A DNA stretch of 6,763 nt from assembly GCA_023253905.1 (NCBI GenBank), contig JALREG010000368.1, positions 1-6,763 of the forward strand. The letters run 5' to 3'. The notes below the pieces were generated by a model. That model saw only the letters and a list, made by a program, of their open reading frames with translations. It searched no databases and was not told the origin of the DNA. How positions within the stretch are numbered: the stretch's first letter is position 1; every line of letters starts with the position of its first letter. Of this stretch, positions 1 to 6,616 are shown piece by piece. The position numbers and the translations under genes were made by a program. The stretch is from Burkholderiaceae bacterium. Its GTDB lineage: Bacteria; Pseudomonadota; Gammaproteobacteria; Burkholderiales; Burkholderiaceae.

Positions 1-1
1 T

Positions 2-193
<192 letters not shown>

Positions 194-212
194 TCCGATT
201 TCCCACCGCGCT

Positions 213-234
213 GGCGAGGCTATTTAGCCTCGCC
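213..234. terminator. Perfect 10-bp inverted repeat downstream of convergent genes
   Basis: GGCGAGGCTA (213-222) pairs with TAGCCTCGCC (225-234) around a TT centre. In RNA this would be an 8-9 bp stem with a 4-6 nt loop. It starts 20 bases after the stop of the glycine-rich gene and also lies downstream of the ETF-QO gene on the other strand, so it fits a terminator or mRNA 3'-end stabiliser for either transcript. There is no T-run after it on either strand, so canonical Rho-independent termination is not certain. Confidence 0.6.
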
Positions 235-243
235 GCGTCATGA

Positions 244-266
244 CCGCAGTGCCCTTCGGACTGCGG
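244..266. terminator. Second hairpin in the convergent gap, with a TTCG loop
   Basis: CCGCAGT (244-250) is exactly complementary to ACTGCGG (260-266). Between them a C(TTCG)G element at 254-259 can form a stable UUCG tetraloop on the + strand, with GCC (251-253) left as a bulge. It follows the 213-234 hairpin by 9 bp. It is probably part of the same 3'-end/terminator region, again without a T-run. Confidence 0.45.
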
Positions 267-281
267 CTGGGCTGGGGCAAA

Positions 282-295
282 GCAGGAATACCTGC
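282..295 (-). terminator. Small hairpin plus short T-run after the ETF-QO gene
   Basis: Read on the - strand, GCAGG, a TATT loop and CCTGC form a 5-bp stem (295 to 282), followed at once by a short T-run. It begins about 20 bases after the ETF-QO stop codon. It is the only hairpin in this gap followed by Ts in the ETF-QO direction, but the stem is short, so it is a weak terminator candidate. Confidence 0.35.
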
Positions 296-316
296 CGAGC
301 CTCGGCTCTCGCTCGC

Positions 317-1966
317 TTACATGTTCGTATAGTTCGGACCGCCCCCACCCTCGGGCGTGACCCATACGATGTTCTGGGTCGGATCCTTGATGTCACATGT
401 CTTGCAGTGAACGCAGTTTTGCGCGTTGATCTGCAGCCGATCCGCGTTGTGCTCATCTTTCACATATTCATATACCCCTGCCGGACAGTACCGTGCCTCA
501 GGCCCGGCAAAGCGCGCAAGGTTTAACGCAACAGGGACCGACGCGTCTTTCAGCGTGAGGTGGCTGGGCTGGTTTTCCTCGTGGTTGGTGCTGGCAATGA
601 ACACCGAGGACAGCCTGTCAAAGCTCAGCTTGCCATCGGGCTTGGGATAGCTGATGGGTTCGCATTGATCCGCCGGCTTCAGGTAGGCATGATCGGGTTG
701 CCGGCTGTGCAGCGTGAAGGGCGCGCGGCCGCGAAACAGCACCTGATCGATGCCGACCAGTGCCGTGCCCAGCCACAGCCCCTTGCTCATGGCAGGCTTG
801 AAATTACGCGCCCGATACAGTTCGTCATGCAGCCATGATTCGCTGAAGGCATCGGCGTAGCCGCGCAGCTCGTCGTGAGAGCGCCCTGCTCCCAGGGCTT
901 CGAAGGCCGCCTCGGCCGCCAACATGCCGGTCTTGATGGCGGCATGACTGCCCTTGATGCGCGATGCGTTGAGAAAGCCTGCGTCGCAACCCACCAGGCA
1001 GCCGCCAGGGAAAACGAATCGCGGCAGCGCGTTGAACCCGCCCGCCGTGATGGCTCGCGCACCGTAAGCAACCCGACGCCCCCCCTCGAGAAACGAACGG
1101 ATGGCAGGGTGGGTTTTGTAGCGCTGAAATTCCTCGAACGGCGACAGCCACGGATTCGAATAATTAAGGCCGACCACGAAGCCGACCGCCACCTTGTTGT
1201 CCTCGAAGTGATAGAGGAATGATCCGCCGTACGTGTCGGAGGAGAGCGGCCAGCCAGCGGTGTGCATCACCAGACCGGCACTGAATTTTGAGGGCTCGAT
1301 CTCCCAGAGTTCTTTCAGGCCAATGCCATAGCTTTGTGGGTCGCGCCCTTCATCGAGCTTGAAACGGGTCATCAGCTGTTTGCCCAGATGACCGCGCGCA
1401 CCTTCTGCAAAGAACGTGTACCTGGCGTGCAATTCCATGCCTGGCTGGAATGCATCGGTGGGCTCGCCGTCGCGACCAACGCCCATGTTGCCGGTGGCGA
1501 CCCCGCGAACAGAACCGTCTTCGTTGAACAGGATTTCCGCTGCAGCAAAGCCCGGGTAAATTTCGACGCCCAGCGCCTCGGCCTGCTGGCCAAGCCACCG
1601 CACCACGTTCCCAAGACTGACCACATAGTTGCCGTGATTCTGGAAACACTCGGGCAGCATCCAGTTGGGCACCCGCGTGGATCCGGTTTCAGACAGAAAC
1701 AGGAATCTGTCTTCGGTGACCGATGTATTGAGCGGCGCCCCCATTTCTTTCCAGCCGGGAAACAGCTCGTTGATGGCGATGGGGTCCATGACCGCGCCGG
1801 AGAGAATATGGGCGCCAACCTCGGACCCTTTTTCCAGTACGCACACGCCCAGTTCGCGCCCCGCCTCAGCGGCGAGCTGCTTCAAGCGGATCGCGGCCGA
1901 CAGGCCAGCTGGCCCGCCACCGACGATCACCACGTCGTATTCCATCGCGTCGCGTTCGACTTGCAT
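317..1966 (-). CDS. Electron transfer flavoprotein:ubiquinone oxidoreductase (ETF-QO)
   Basis: This 549-residue enzyme takes electrons from reduced ETF (fed by acyl-CoA and related dehydrogenases) and passes them through FAD and a [4Fe-4S] cluster to ubiquinone at the inner membrane face. The FAD dinucleotide-binding motif VVIVGGGPAGLSAA lies at about residues 12-25, and a second FAD-contact segment (GCDAGFLNASRIKGSHAA) at about 326-343. The C-terminal ferredoxin-like domain has the four expected cluster cysteines, C494 and C518-x2-C521-x2-C524, with spacing like the mammalian enzyme. The quinone-region sequence GIGLKELWEI is at about 214-223. The length is normal for bacterial ETF-QO. The reading frame stays open 62 codons further upstream. 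I chose ATG 1966 because GGAGG stands just before it, the family starts about here, and the extension would run into the divergent SDR gene. No etfA or etfB is in the window. Some annotations call this gene etfD or relate it to fixC; I leave the symbol open. Confidence 0.95.
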   Translation of the reverse strand: MQVERDAMEYDVVIVGGGPAGLSAAIRLKQLAAEAGRELGVCVLEKGSEVGAHILSGAVMDPIAINELFPGWKEMGAPLNTSVTEDRFLFLSETGSTRVPNWMLPECFQNHGNYVVSLGNVVRWLGQQAEALGVEIYPGFAAAEILFNEDGSVRGVATGNMGVGRDGEPTDAFQPGMELHARYTFFAEGARGHLGKQLMTRFKLDEGRDPQSYGIGLKELWEIEPSKFSAGLVMHTAGWPLSSDTYGGSFLYHFEDNKVAVGFVVGLNYSNPWLSPFEEFQRYKTHPAIRSFLEGGRRVAYGARAITAGGFNALPRFVFPGGCLVGCDAGFLNASRIKGSHAAIKTGMLAAEAAFEALGAGRSHDELRGYADAFSESWLHDELYRARNFKPAMSKGLWLGTALVGIDQVLFRGRAPFTLHSRQPDHAYLKPADQCEPISYPKPDGKLSFDRLSSVFIASTNHEENQPSHLTLKDASVPVALNLARFAGPEARYCPAGVYEYVKDEHNADRLQINAQNCVHCKTCDIKDPTQNIVWVTPEGGGGPNYTNM

Positions 1967-1970
1967 GAGA

Positions 1971-1975
1971 CCTCC
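1971..1975 (-). promoter_or_regulatory. Ribosome binding site that sets the ETF-QO start
   Basis: GGAGG on the - strand lies 4 bases before ATG 1966. Neither the in-frame ATG seven codons further in (MEYDVV) nor the far-upstream ATG at 2152 has a comparable site, so this site supports MQVERDAMEYD as the N-terminus. Confidence 0.65.
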
Positions 1976-2104
1976 GAAGCCGGGGAGAACCGCTCTGATC
2001 GGCGGCTGCCAGCCAAACCCGGATTGTCGCGGAAAGGCCGACCAGGGCGCAAACCGGGAATCGATTACCATCGCCGCTCGCCATGTTTCGGCAGCAAATC
2101 GATC

Positions 2105-2108
2105 GGAG
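2105..2108 (+). promoter_or_regulatory. Ribosome binding site of the SDR gene
   Basis: GGAG is placed 7 bases before ATG 2116. It selects this ATG over the in-frame ATG at 2083, which would add 11 residues (MFRQQIDRRFS) that do not belong to the SDR fold and which has no visible Shine-Dalgarno site. Confidence 0.65.
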
Positions 2109-2115
2109 ATTTTCA

Positions 2116-2889
2116 ATGGCAACGACGTTCGACCTGGGTGGCCGAATTGCACTGGTCACCGGCGCCTCCAGCGGGCTCGGCACACGCTTTGCACGGATGC
2201 TGGCCGACAACGGCGCGCATGTGGTGCTTGCCGCCCGCCGGATAGAACGGCTGCAGGCTTTGCGCGACGAAATCGTTGCTGCAGGTGGTCAGGCCACGGC
2301 GGTGGCGCTCGATGTCACCGACGTCGGATCGATTCGGGCTGCGGTTGCGCAGGCCGAGGAGGAAGCCGGCCCGATCGACATCCTGATCAATAACTCGGGC
2401 GTGAGCACGACCCAGCGGATCGTTGACGTCACGCCCGAGGACTACGATTTCGTGCTCAACACCAACACCCGCGGGGCGTTTTTCGTGGCGCAGGAAGTGG
2501 GTAAACGGATGATTGAGCGCGCTCGCACGCAGCCCGGTCGGCCAGCGCGCATCATCAACGTAGCTTCACTGGCGGCGCTCAAGGTGCTGCCCATGATCGG
2601 CATCTATTGCATCAGCAAGGCGGCCGTCACCCAGATGACACGCGCCATGGCAATCGAATGGGGCCGCTACGGCATCAATGTGAATGCGATCTGTCCGGGC
2701 TATATCAGTACCGAGTTGAATGAACACCACTGGGAGACAGAGGGCGGTAAGAAACTGATTGCCATGACTCCGCGCAAGCGCCTGGGTCAACCCGAGGACC
2801 TGGATGGCATCGTGCTGTTGCTCGCCTCGGAACGTTCAGGTTTTGTGAACGGTTCGGTGATCAATGTAGATGACGGGTTCTCGCTCTGA
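2116..2889 (+). CDS. Classical short-chain dehydrogenase/reductase (SDR), FabG-like
   Basis: A 257-residue protein, the usual size for a classical SDR oxidoreductase with a single Rossmann fold. The cofactor loop TGASSGLG is at residues 15-22. Arg41-Arg42 after the second strand (LAARR) suggest NADP(H) preference. The structural NNSG motif (NNAG in most relatives) is at 92-95. The catalytic set is N117, S151, Y164 and K168 in the Y-x3-K motif YCISK, followed by CPGYISTE at 193-200. All catalytic residues are intact. The family reduces or oxidises carbonyl/hydroxyl groups, and this branch is often annotated as 3-oxoacyl-ACP reductase, but the substrate cannot be read from the sequence. It diverges from ETF-QO across 149 bp and lies near a 3-ketoacid CoA-transferase, which fits a role in acyl-CoA or 3-hydroxyacyl metabolism (inference). 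Its stop codon is inside an inverted repeat shared with the converging DUF3422 gene. Confidence 0.93.
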   Translation: MATTFDLGGRIALVTGASSGLGTRFARMLADNGAHVVLAARRIERLQALRDEIVAAGGQATAVALDVTDVGSIRAAVAQAEEEAGPIDILINNSGVSTTQRIVDVTPEDYDFVLNTNTRGAFFVAQEVGKRMIERARTQPGRPARIINVASLAALKVLPMIGIYCISKAAVTQMTRAMAIEWGRYGINVNAICPGYISTELNEHHWETEGGKKLIAMTPRKRLGQPEDLDGIVLLLASERSGFVNGSVINVDDGFSL

Positions 2890-2903
2890 GGCGTCTCAGA
2901 GCG
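2882..2903. terminator. Bidirectional hairpin containing both stop codons
   Basis: CGCTCTGAG (2882-2890) and CTCAGAGCG (2895-2903) are exact reverse complements around a GCGT loop, giving a 9-bp stem with a 4-base loop. The SDR stop TGA (2887-2889) lies in the left arm and the DUF3422 stop (TCA 2896-2898 on +) lies in the right arm. The stem works equally on both transcripts. No T-run follows on either side, so it is either a Rho-independent-like terminator without a U-tract or a 3'-end stabilising structure. Confidence 0.6.
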
Positions 2904-4176
2904 GATCGCGCTCGCTGCTCGCTGAGCGGCGCAGCCGTCTGACCGCGAGCGCCACAAATACCACCACGGGCAACACCGCAATGCCGCTTGCCAGTTCGGG
3001 GTTGATGTTAACCCCCAGCGTTTCCATGCCCTTGAACATATAGCCCAACACGGCGATCGCGTAATAGCTGATGGCGACCACGGACAGGCCTTCGACGGTC
3101 TGCTGCAGCCGAAGCTGAAGCTTGGCGCGGCGGTTCATCGCGCCGAGGAGCAACTGGTTCTGCGCCTCGCGTTCGATTTCCACCCGGGTACGCAGCAGGT
3201 TGCTCGCGCGATCGATACGTTCGGCCGCCGCGGCGAGCCTGCGGTCAACGCTTTCGCAGAAGGCCATGGCCGGAGTGAAGCGGCGCTCGAGAAATTCAGT
3301 GACGGTTTCCAGGCCCGAGACGCGCTGCTCGCGGAGGTCTGCCAACCGCTGACGGACAAGCGCGTGGTAGGCGCGCGAGGCGCCGGTGCGAAAGCCGGTT
3401 TCGGAGGCGATTCGCTCAGCCAGCGCGGCCAGGCGGGTGACCTCGTTGAGCATTTCGGGTTCTTCTTCTGCAGGCGCCGATTCGAGTCGACTGACCAGCA
3501 TGCCGAGCCCGCGCTCGAGTTCATTCAGCTCGGCGGCCGCGCCACGCGCCACCGGGAAGCCCAGCATGGCCATCATGCGGTAGACCTCTAGCTCGAGCAG
3601 CCGCTGCAAGTGCCGGCCCGCCAGCGAGGCATTCATCGACCGGTTAATCAGCATGAAGCGGGTGTAGCCGTTCGGGTCAAGGTGCAGGTCGGTGTAAAGC
3701 ACAGCTGCGCCATCGGTGAGGTCTGCCCCGATCAAGTCGGACGCGCCGAGCGCCGCTGCAATCCGATCGCGATGGGCCCACTGCGGACCATCGGGCGCCA
3801 GCGCCACATGCACCGCCGCGACCAGCTGCCCCTCGACACCGGCAAGCCAGCCAGCGGGCAGTGCGTCGATCGCGGGCTCGCCGAAGGGATCGTCGGCCCG
3901 CATGAGGTTCCGGTAGACGGTGTAGTCGTCAAACTCGCCGTGCCGCTCCCACTTGAGCCGGAAGCGGGCGAAGTCGCCGAAAAAATGGCTCTGGCCCTCG
4001 CCTGGCGGCGCAATACCATACTGGAGGCAGAGTTCGCGCAGCGCAGCCGGGCCGGCAGCCGCGCCCGCCGGGCGCAGCAGTGCCAGGTGCGAAACCAGGC
4101 AGGGCGATGTCACACGTGGCCTGGGCCGCGCGTGAATCTCGTTATGGAGCGCGATGCGTTCGGGGTGCGGGATCAT
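2896..4176 (-). CDS. DUF3422 family protein with two C-terminal membrane helices (function unknown)
   Basis: A 426-residue protein of the DUF3422 family, recognised by the N-terminal signature HPERIALHNEIHARP (residues 4-18), which the family carries at its start. After a mixed soluble domain comes a long charged, helical region that ends in a probable continuous helix at about 309-363. Two hydrophobic segments follow at about 364-381 (LSVVAISYYAIAVLGYM) and 395-412 (LASGIAVLPVVVFVALAV), closed by a basic tail RRLRR. This predicts a large cytoplasmic N-terminal domain anchored by a C-terminal hairpin of two helices, with both ends inside. The plan resembles CorA-type channels, but the GMN signature is not at the expected loop. 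No function is established that I know of. ATG 4176 has GGAG 7 bases upstream. It follows scoB by 80 bp in the same direction, so it may be the last gene of that transcript, and it converges with the SDR gene. Confidence 0.9.
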   Translation of the reverse strand: MIPHPERIALHNEIHARPRPRVTSPCLVSHLALLRPAGAAAGPAALRELCLQYGIAPPGEGQSHFFGDFARFRLKWERHGEFDDYTVYRNLMRADDPFGEPAIDALPAGWLAGVEGQLVAAVHVALAPDGPQWAHRDRIAAALGASDLIGADLTDGAAVLYTDLHLDPNGYTRFMLINRSMNASLAGRHLQRLLELEVYRMMAMLGFPVARGAAAELNELERGLGMLVSRLESAPAEEEPEMLNEVTRLAALAERIASETGFRTGASRAYHALVRQRLADLREQRVSGLETVTEFLERRFTPAMAFCESVDRRLAAAAERIDRASNLLRTRVEIEREAQNQLLLGAMNRRAKLQLRLQQTVEGLSVVAISYYAIAVLGYMFKGMETLGVNINPELASGIAVLPVVVFVALAVRRLRRSASSERDPL

Positions 4177-4183
4177 CGCGCTG

Positions 4184-4187
4184 CTCC
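4184..4187 (-). promoter_or_regulatory. Ribosome binding site of the DUF3422 gene
   Basis: GGAG on the - strand is followed by a 7-base spacer and ATG 4176. The 80-bp gap to scoB holds no clear promoter and only a 5-bp stem (GCCGC 4194-4198 / GCGGC 4203-4207), too small to call a terminator. Read-through from scoAB is therefore plausible. Confidence 0.6.
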
Positions 4188-4256
4188 GTCAGGGCCGCCC
4201 ATGCGGCAGGATGCGAGGGGGCGTTGTTCAGCGGTACTGGGCGGTTCGGGTGAGCC

Positions 4257-4910
<654 letters not shown>

Positions 4911-4918
4911 GATCAGTT

Positions 4919-4924
4919 CTCCTT
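4919..4924 (-). promoter_or_regulatory. scoB ribosome binding site joined to the scoA stop
   Basis: AAGGAG (4924 to 4919 on the - strand) shares its first A with the scoA TGA stop (4926-4924). Ribosomes ending scoA are thus next to the scoB site, which favours coupled, equal synthesis of the two subunits. Confidence 0.7.
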
Positions 4925-5625
4925 CAGCGCTCGGCGCGCACGGTGCGCTGCTCGATCCGTTTTTCGGGCGATTGGTTGAGCACAATTCGGTCAATGTAGA
5001 TGCCAGGCAGATGGACAGCGTCGGGGTCGATCTCGCCGTTGGCCACCACCTGCTCAACCTCGGCGATGGTGATGCGACCCGCCATCGCCACGTTGGGGTT
5101 GAAGTTGCGCGCCGTGCGCCGGAAAACAAGATTGCCGGAACGGTCGGCCATCCATGCCTTCACCAGCGATACATCAGGCACCAGCGCGCGTTCCATGAGG
5201 TAGGTCTTCCCGTCGAATTCGCGGGTTTCCTTGCCTTCGGCGACGATGGTGCCCACGCCGGTTGGGGTGAAGAACGCGGGGATGCCCGCACCGCCCGCAC
5301 GCAGCTTCTCGGCGAGCGTTCCCTGGGGCGTAAATTCAAGCTCCAGCTCGCCCGCCAGATACTGGCGTTCAAATTCCTTGTTCTCGCCCACGTAGGAGGC
5401 GATCATTTTGCGGATTTGGCGGGTGGCGAGCAGCAGTCCCAGGCCAAATCCGTCAACGCCCGCGTTGTTCGAGATGCAGGTGAGATTGCGTACGCCCGAG
5501 TCGCGCAGCGCCGCGATCAGGGCCTCTGGGATACCGCATAAGCCAAATCCCCCCACCGCGATCATCTGGCCGTCTTTGACAACATCGGCCAGCGCGGCGC
5601 TGGCACTTGGGAAGACTTTGCTCAT
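4924..5625 (-). CDS. scoA: Succinyl-CoA:3-ketoacid CoA-transferase subunit A
   Basis: A 233-residue alpha subunit of the same CoA-transferase. The glycine-rich CoA-binding signature [10 protein letters not shown] is at residues 25-34, and [15 protein letters not shown] follows at about 52-66. The strongly conserved SCOT block from [19 protein letters not shown] through [19 protein letters not shown] then follows. The last part, with [13 protein letters not shown] and PGIYIDRIV, is also typical. Length equals that of bacterial ScoA (LpsI in Xanthomonas). ATG 5625 matches the family start MSKVFPSA. The only upstream purine run is GGGG 5 bases away, a modest ribosome site. It is the first gene of a scoA-scoB-DUF3422 run and diverges from the CDF transporter with 36 bp between the start codons. 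Its probable -10 element is at 5657-5662. Confidence 0.95.
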   Translation of the reverse strand: MSKVFPSASAALADVVKDGQMIAVGGFGLCGIPEALIAALRDSGVRNLTCISNNAGVDGFGLGLLLATRQIRKMIASYVGENKEFERQYLAGELELEFTPQGTLAEKLRAGGAGIPAFFTPTGVGTIVAEGKETREFDGKTYLMERALVPDVSLVKAWMADRSGNLVFRRTARNFNPNVAMAGRITIAEVEQVVANGEIDPDAVHLPGIYIDRIVLNQSPEKRIEQRTVRAER

Positions 5626-5656
5626 TGAAACCCCGCTAATTCAGTGCATGATCCGG

Positions 5657-5662
5657 ATTATA
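5657..5662 (-). promoter_or_regulatory. Perfect -10 hexamer (TATAAT) upstream of scoA
   Basis: TATAAT is present on the - strand from 5662 to 5657 and stands out in this GC-rich sequence. It would start transcription near 5650 and give a leader of about 25 bases before scoA ATG 5625. I see no good -35 at 16-18 bp and no extended TG, so an activator may be needed or the match may be chance. The hexamer shares its outer base with the ATG (5662-5664) of the divergent transporter gene. Confidence 0.5.
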
Positions 5663-6594
5663 TGTCCCGCCCCGATTACCACGCCCCCATCCGGGACCCA
5701 TCCGACCATCATGCGCATGGCCACGATGACCGCCATCCCGGTCACGGGCGAAAGTCATTGCCCTCCCGGGGGCTGGGTATCGCCTGCCTGATTGTTTTCA
5801 GCTTCAGCCTGCTCGAGATCGCGGTCGGCCTGGTCAGTGGCTCTCTGGCGCTCGCCTCCGACGGGCTGCACATGCTGACCGACGCGCTGGCGCTGGCGCT
5901 CGCCTGGGGCGCGCAGTGGATGGCGCGCCGTCCCCCTAATGCCCGACTCACTTTCGGCTATGAGCGTGTCGAGTCGCTCGCCGCATTCGTGAATGCGCTC
6001 GCCTATCTGGTGCTGCTCGGATGGATCGTATTTGAGGCGATCGACCGGTTCCGCTCCCCTCACACCCTCGATGCGAGTCTGGCACTGCCGGTCGCCATTG
6101 CCGGGCTGCTGGTCAATGTTGGGGTGTGGTGGGCGCTGCACCGTGATAGCGACGATCTGAACGTACGCGGGGCGATGCTGCACGTCATGGGGGATCTGGC
6201 GGGGTCGGCAATCGCCATCACTGCAATCGTGGTCTCGGCGACTACGGGCTGGACCGCCGTGGATCCGCTGCTCACCCTCGCGATTTCTTTACTTCTACTC
6301 GGCTCCACAGTGCGGCTGTTGCGTGACAGCTCTCGCGTCCTGATGAACGCAGCACCCGCCGGGCTCGATCTGGAACGCCTGTCTTCAGCGCTCGCCACGC
6401 TCCCGGGCGTGACCGGTGTGCATGATCTGCACGTCTGGAATATCAGTAGCGGCCAGCCGGCGCTTGCCGCGCATTTGCGGTTGACGCCTGAGGCTGACTG
6501 GGGGGCGATTCTCGAGCACGCCCGCTCGTTGATGGCCAGCGATTTCAGCATTCAGCATGTCACTTTGCAGCCTGAATTCGCCAAGCCGATATAA
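5662..6594 (+). CDS. Cation diffusion facilitator (CDF) transporter, Zn2+-type efflux, CzcD/ZitB-like
   Basis: A 310-residue inner-membrane metal/proton antiporter of the CDF family, likely exporting Zn2+ and perhaps Co2+ or Cd2+. Six hydrophobic segments lie at about 37-58, 61-82, 106-126, 139-158, 172-193 and 198-215. The transport-site pairs are H70/D74 in helix 2 (HMLTD) and H174/D178 in helix 5 (HVMGD), the HD-HD set linked to zinc selectivity in this family. The cytoplasmic C-terminal domain carries HDLHVW (254-259) and ends with SIQHVTLQPE. The N-terminus is histidine-rich (seven His in residues 1-28), a probable metal-binding or buffering tail. I chose ATG 5662. An in-frame GTG at 5644 would add six residues (MHDPDY) but has no ribosome site; ATG 5662 has only a weak GGA. 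No metal regulator gene is adjacent. The next gene, pyrG, starts 22 bp downstream and may share its transcript. Confidence 0.93.
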   Translation: MSRPDYHAPIRDPSDHHAHGHDDRHPGHGRKSLPSRGLGIACLIVFSFSLLEIAVGLVSGSLALASDGLHMLTDALALALAWGAQWMARRPPNARLTFGYERVESLAAFVNALAYLVLLGWIVFEAIDRFRSPHTLDASLALPVAIAGLLVNVGVWWALHRDSDDLNVRGAMLHVMGDLAGSAIAITAIVVSATTGWTAVDPLLTLAISLLLLGSTVRLLRDSSRVLMNAAPAGLDLERLSSALATLPGVTGVHDLHVWNISSGQPALAAHLRLTPEADWGAILEHARSLMASDFSIQHVTLQPEFAKPI

Positions 6595-6595
6595 T
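6590..6595 (+). promoter_or_regulatory. Perfect -10 hexamer (TATAAT) before pyrG
   Basis: TATAAT at 6590-6595 contains the transporter's TAA stop (6592-6594). Transcription would start near 6602, about 15 bases before the pyrG ATG. The best upstream hexamer, TTTGCA at 6564-6569, matches four of six -35 positions but at 20 bp, which is too far. pyrG probably has its own promoter here in addition to any read-through from the transporter gene. Confidence 0.5.
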
Positions 6596-6616
6596 CGGGG
6601 TTGACCGGCTGCCCTT

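Larger units (their letters stand above)
1967..2115. promoter_or_regulatory. Divergent control region between the ETF-QO and SDR genes
   Basis: These 149 bp separate two genes transcribed away from each other, so both promoters should lie here or just inside the opposite gene. I found no pair of hexamers close to the sigma-70 consensus at normal spacing on either strand. Visible elements are CAAACCCGGATTG at 2014-2026, palindromic except for one pair, and a related copy CAAACCGGGAAT at 2050-2061 (10 of 12 positions equal). Also present are AATCGATT at 2059-2066, a perfect 8-bp palindrome, and AATCGAT again at 2097-2103. These could be operator sites; that is inference only. Confidence 0.4.

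Noticed and set aside
1967..2152. A 62-residue N-terminal extension of ETF-QO from ATG 2152
   Set aside because: It would overlap the SDR gene start, has no family counterpart, and a GGAGG site stands just before ATG 1966.
1334..2245. A 303-codon open frame on the + strand, antisense to the ETF-QO gene
   Set aside because: Such long antisense frames are common opposite GC-rich genes. Its translation shows no recognisable domain, it has no clear ribosome site, and it runs through the divergent region into the SDR gene in the wrong frame.
4194..4207. Small hairpin between scoB and the DUF3422 gene as a terminator
   Set aside because: The stem is only 5 bp with no T-run in either direction; such stems arise by chance in GC-rich DNA.
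5576..5581. A perfect TTGACA -35 hexamer on the + strand inside scoA that might serve the CDF gene
   Set aside because: The position 17 bp downstream is GC-rich with no -10-like sequence, so it is most likely a chance match within coding DNA.
6596..6602. The CGGGGTT run before pyrG as a start for reiterative-transcription control like that of Bacillus pyrG
   Set aside because: With the -10 at 6590-6595 the start should fall near 6602, after the G-run, and the initial bases do not give the GGGC-type start that this mechanism uses.
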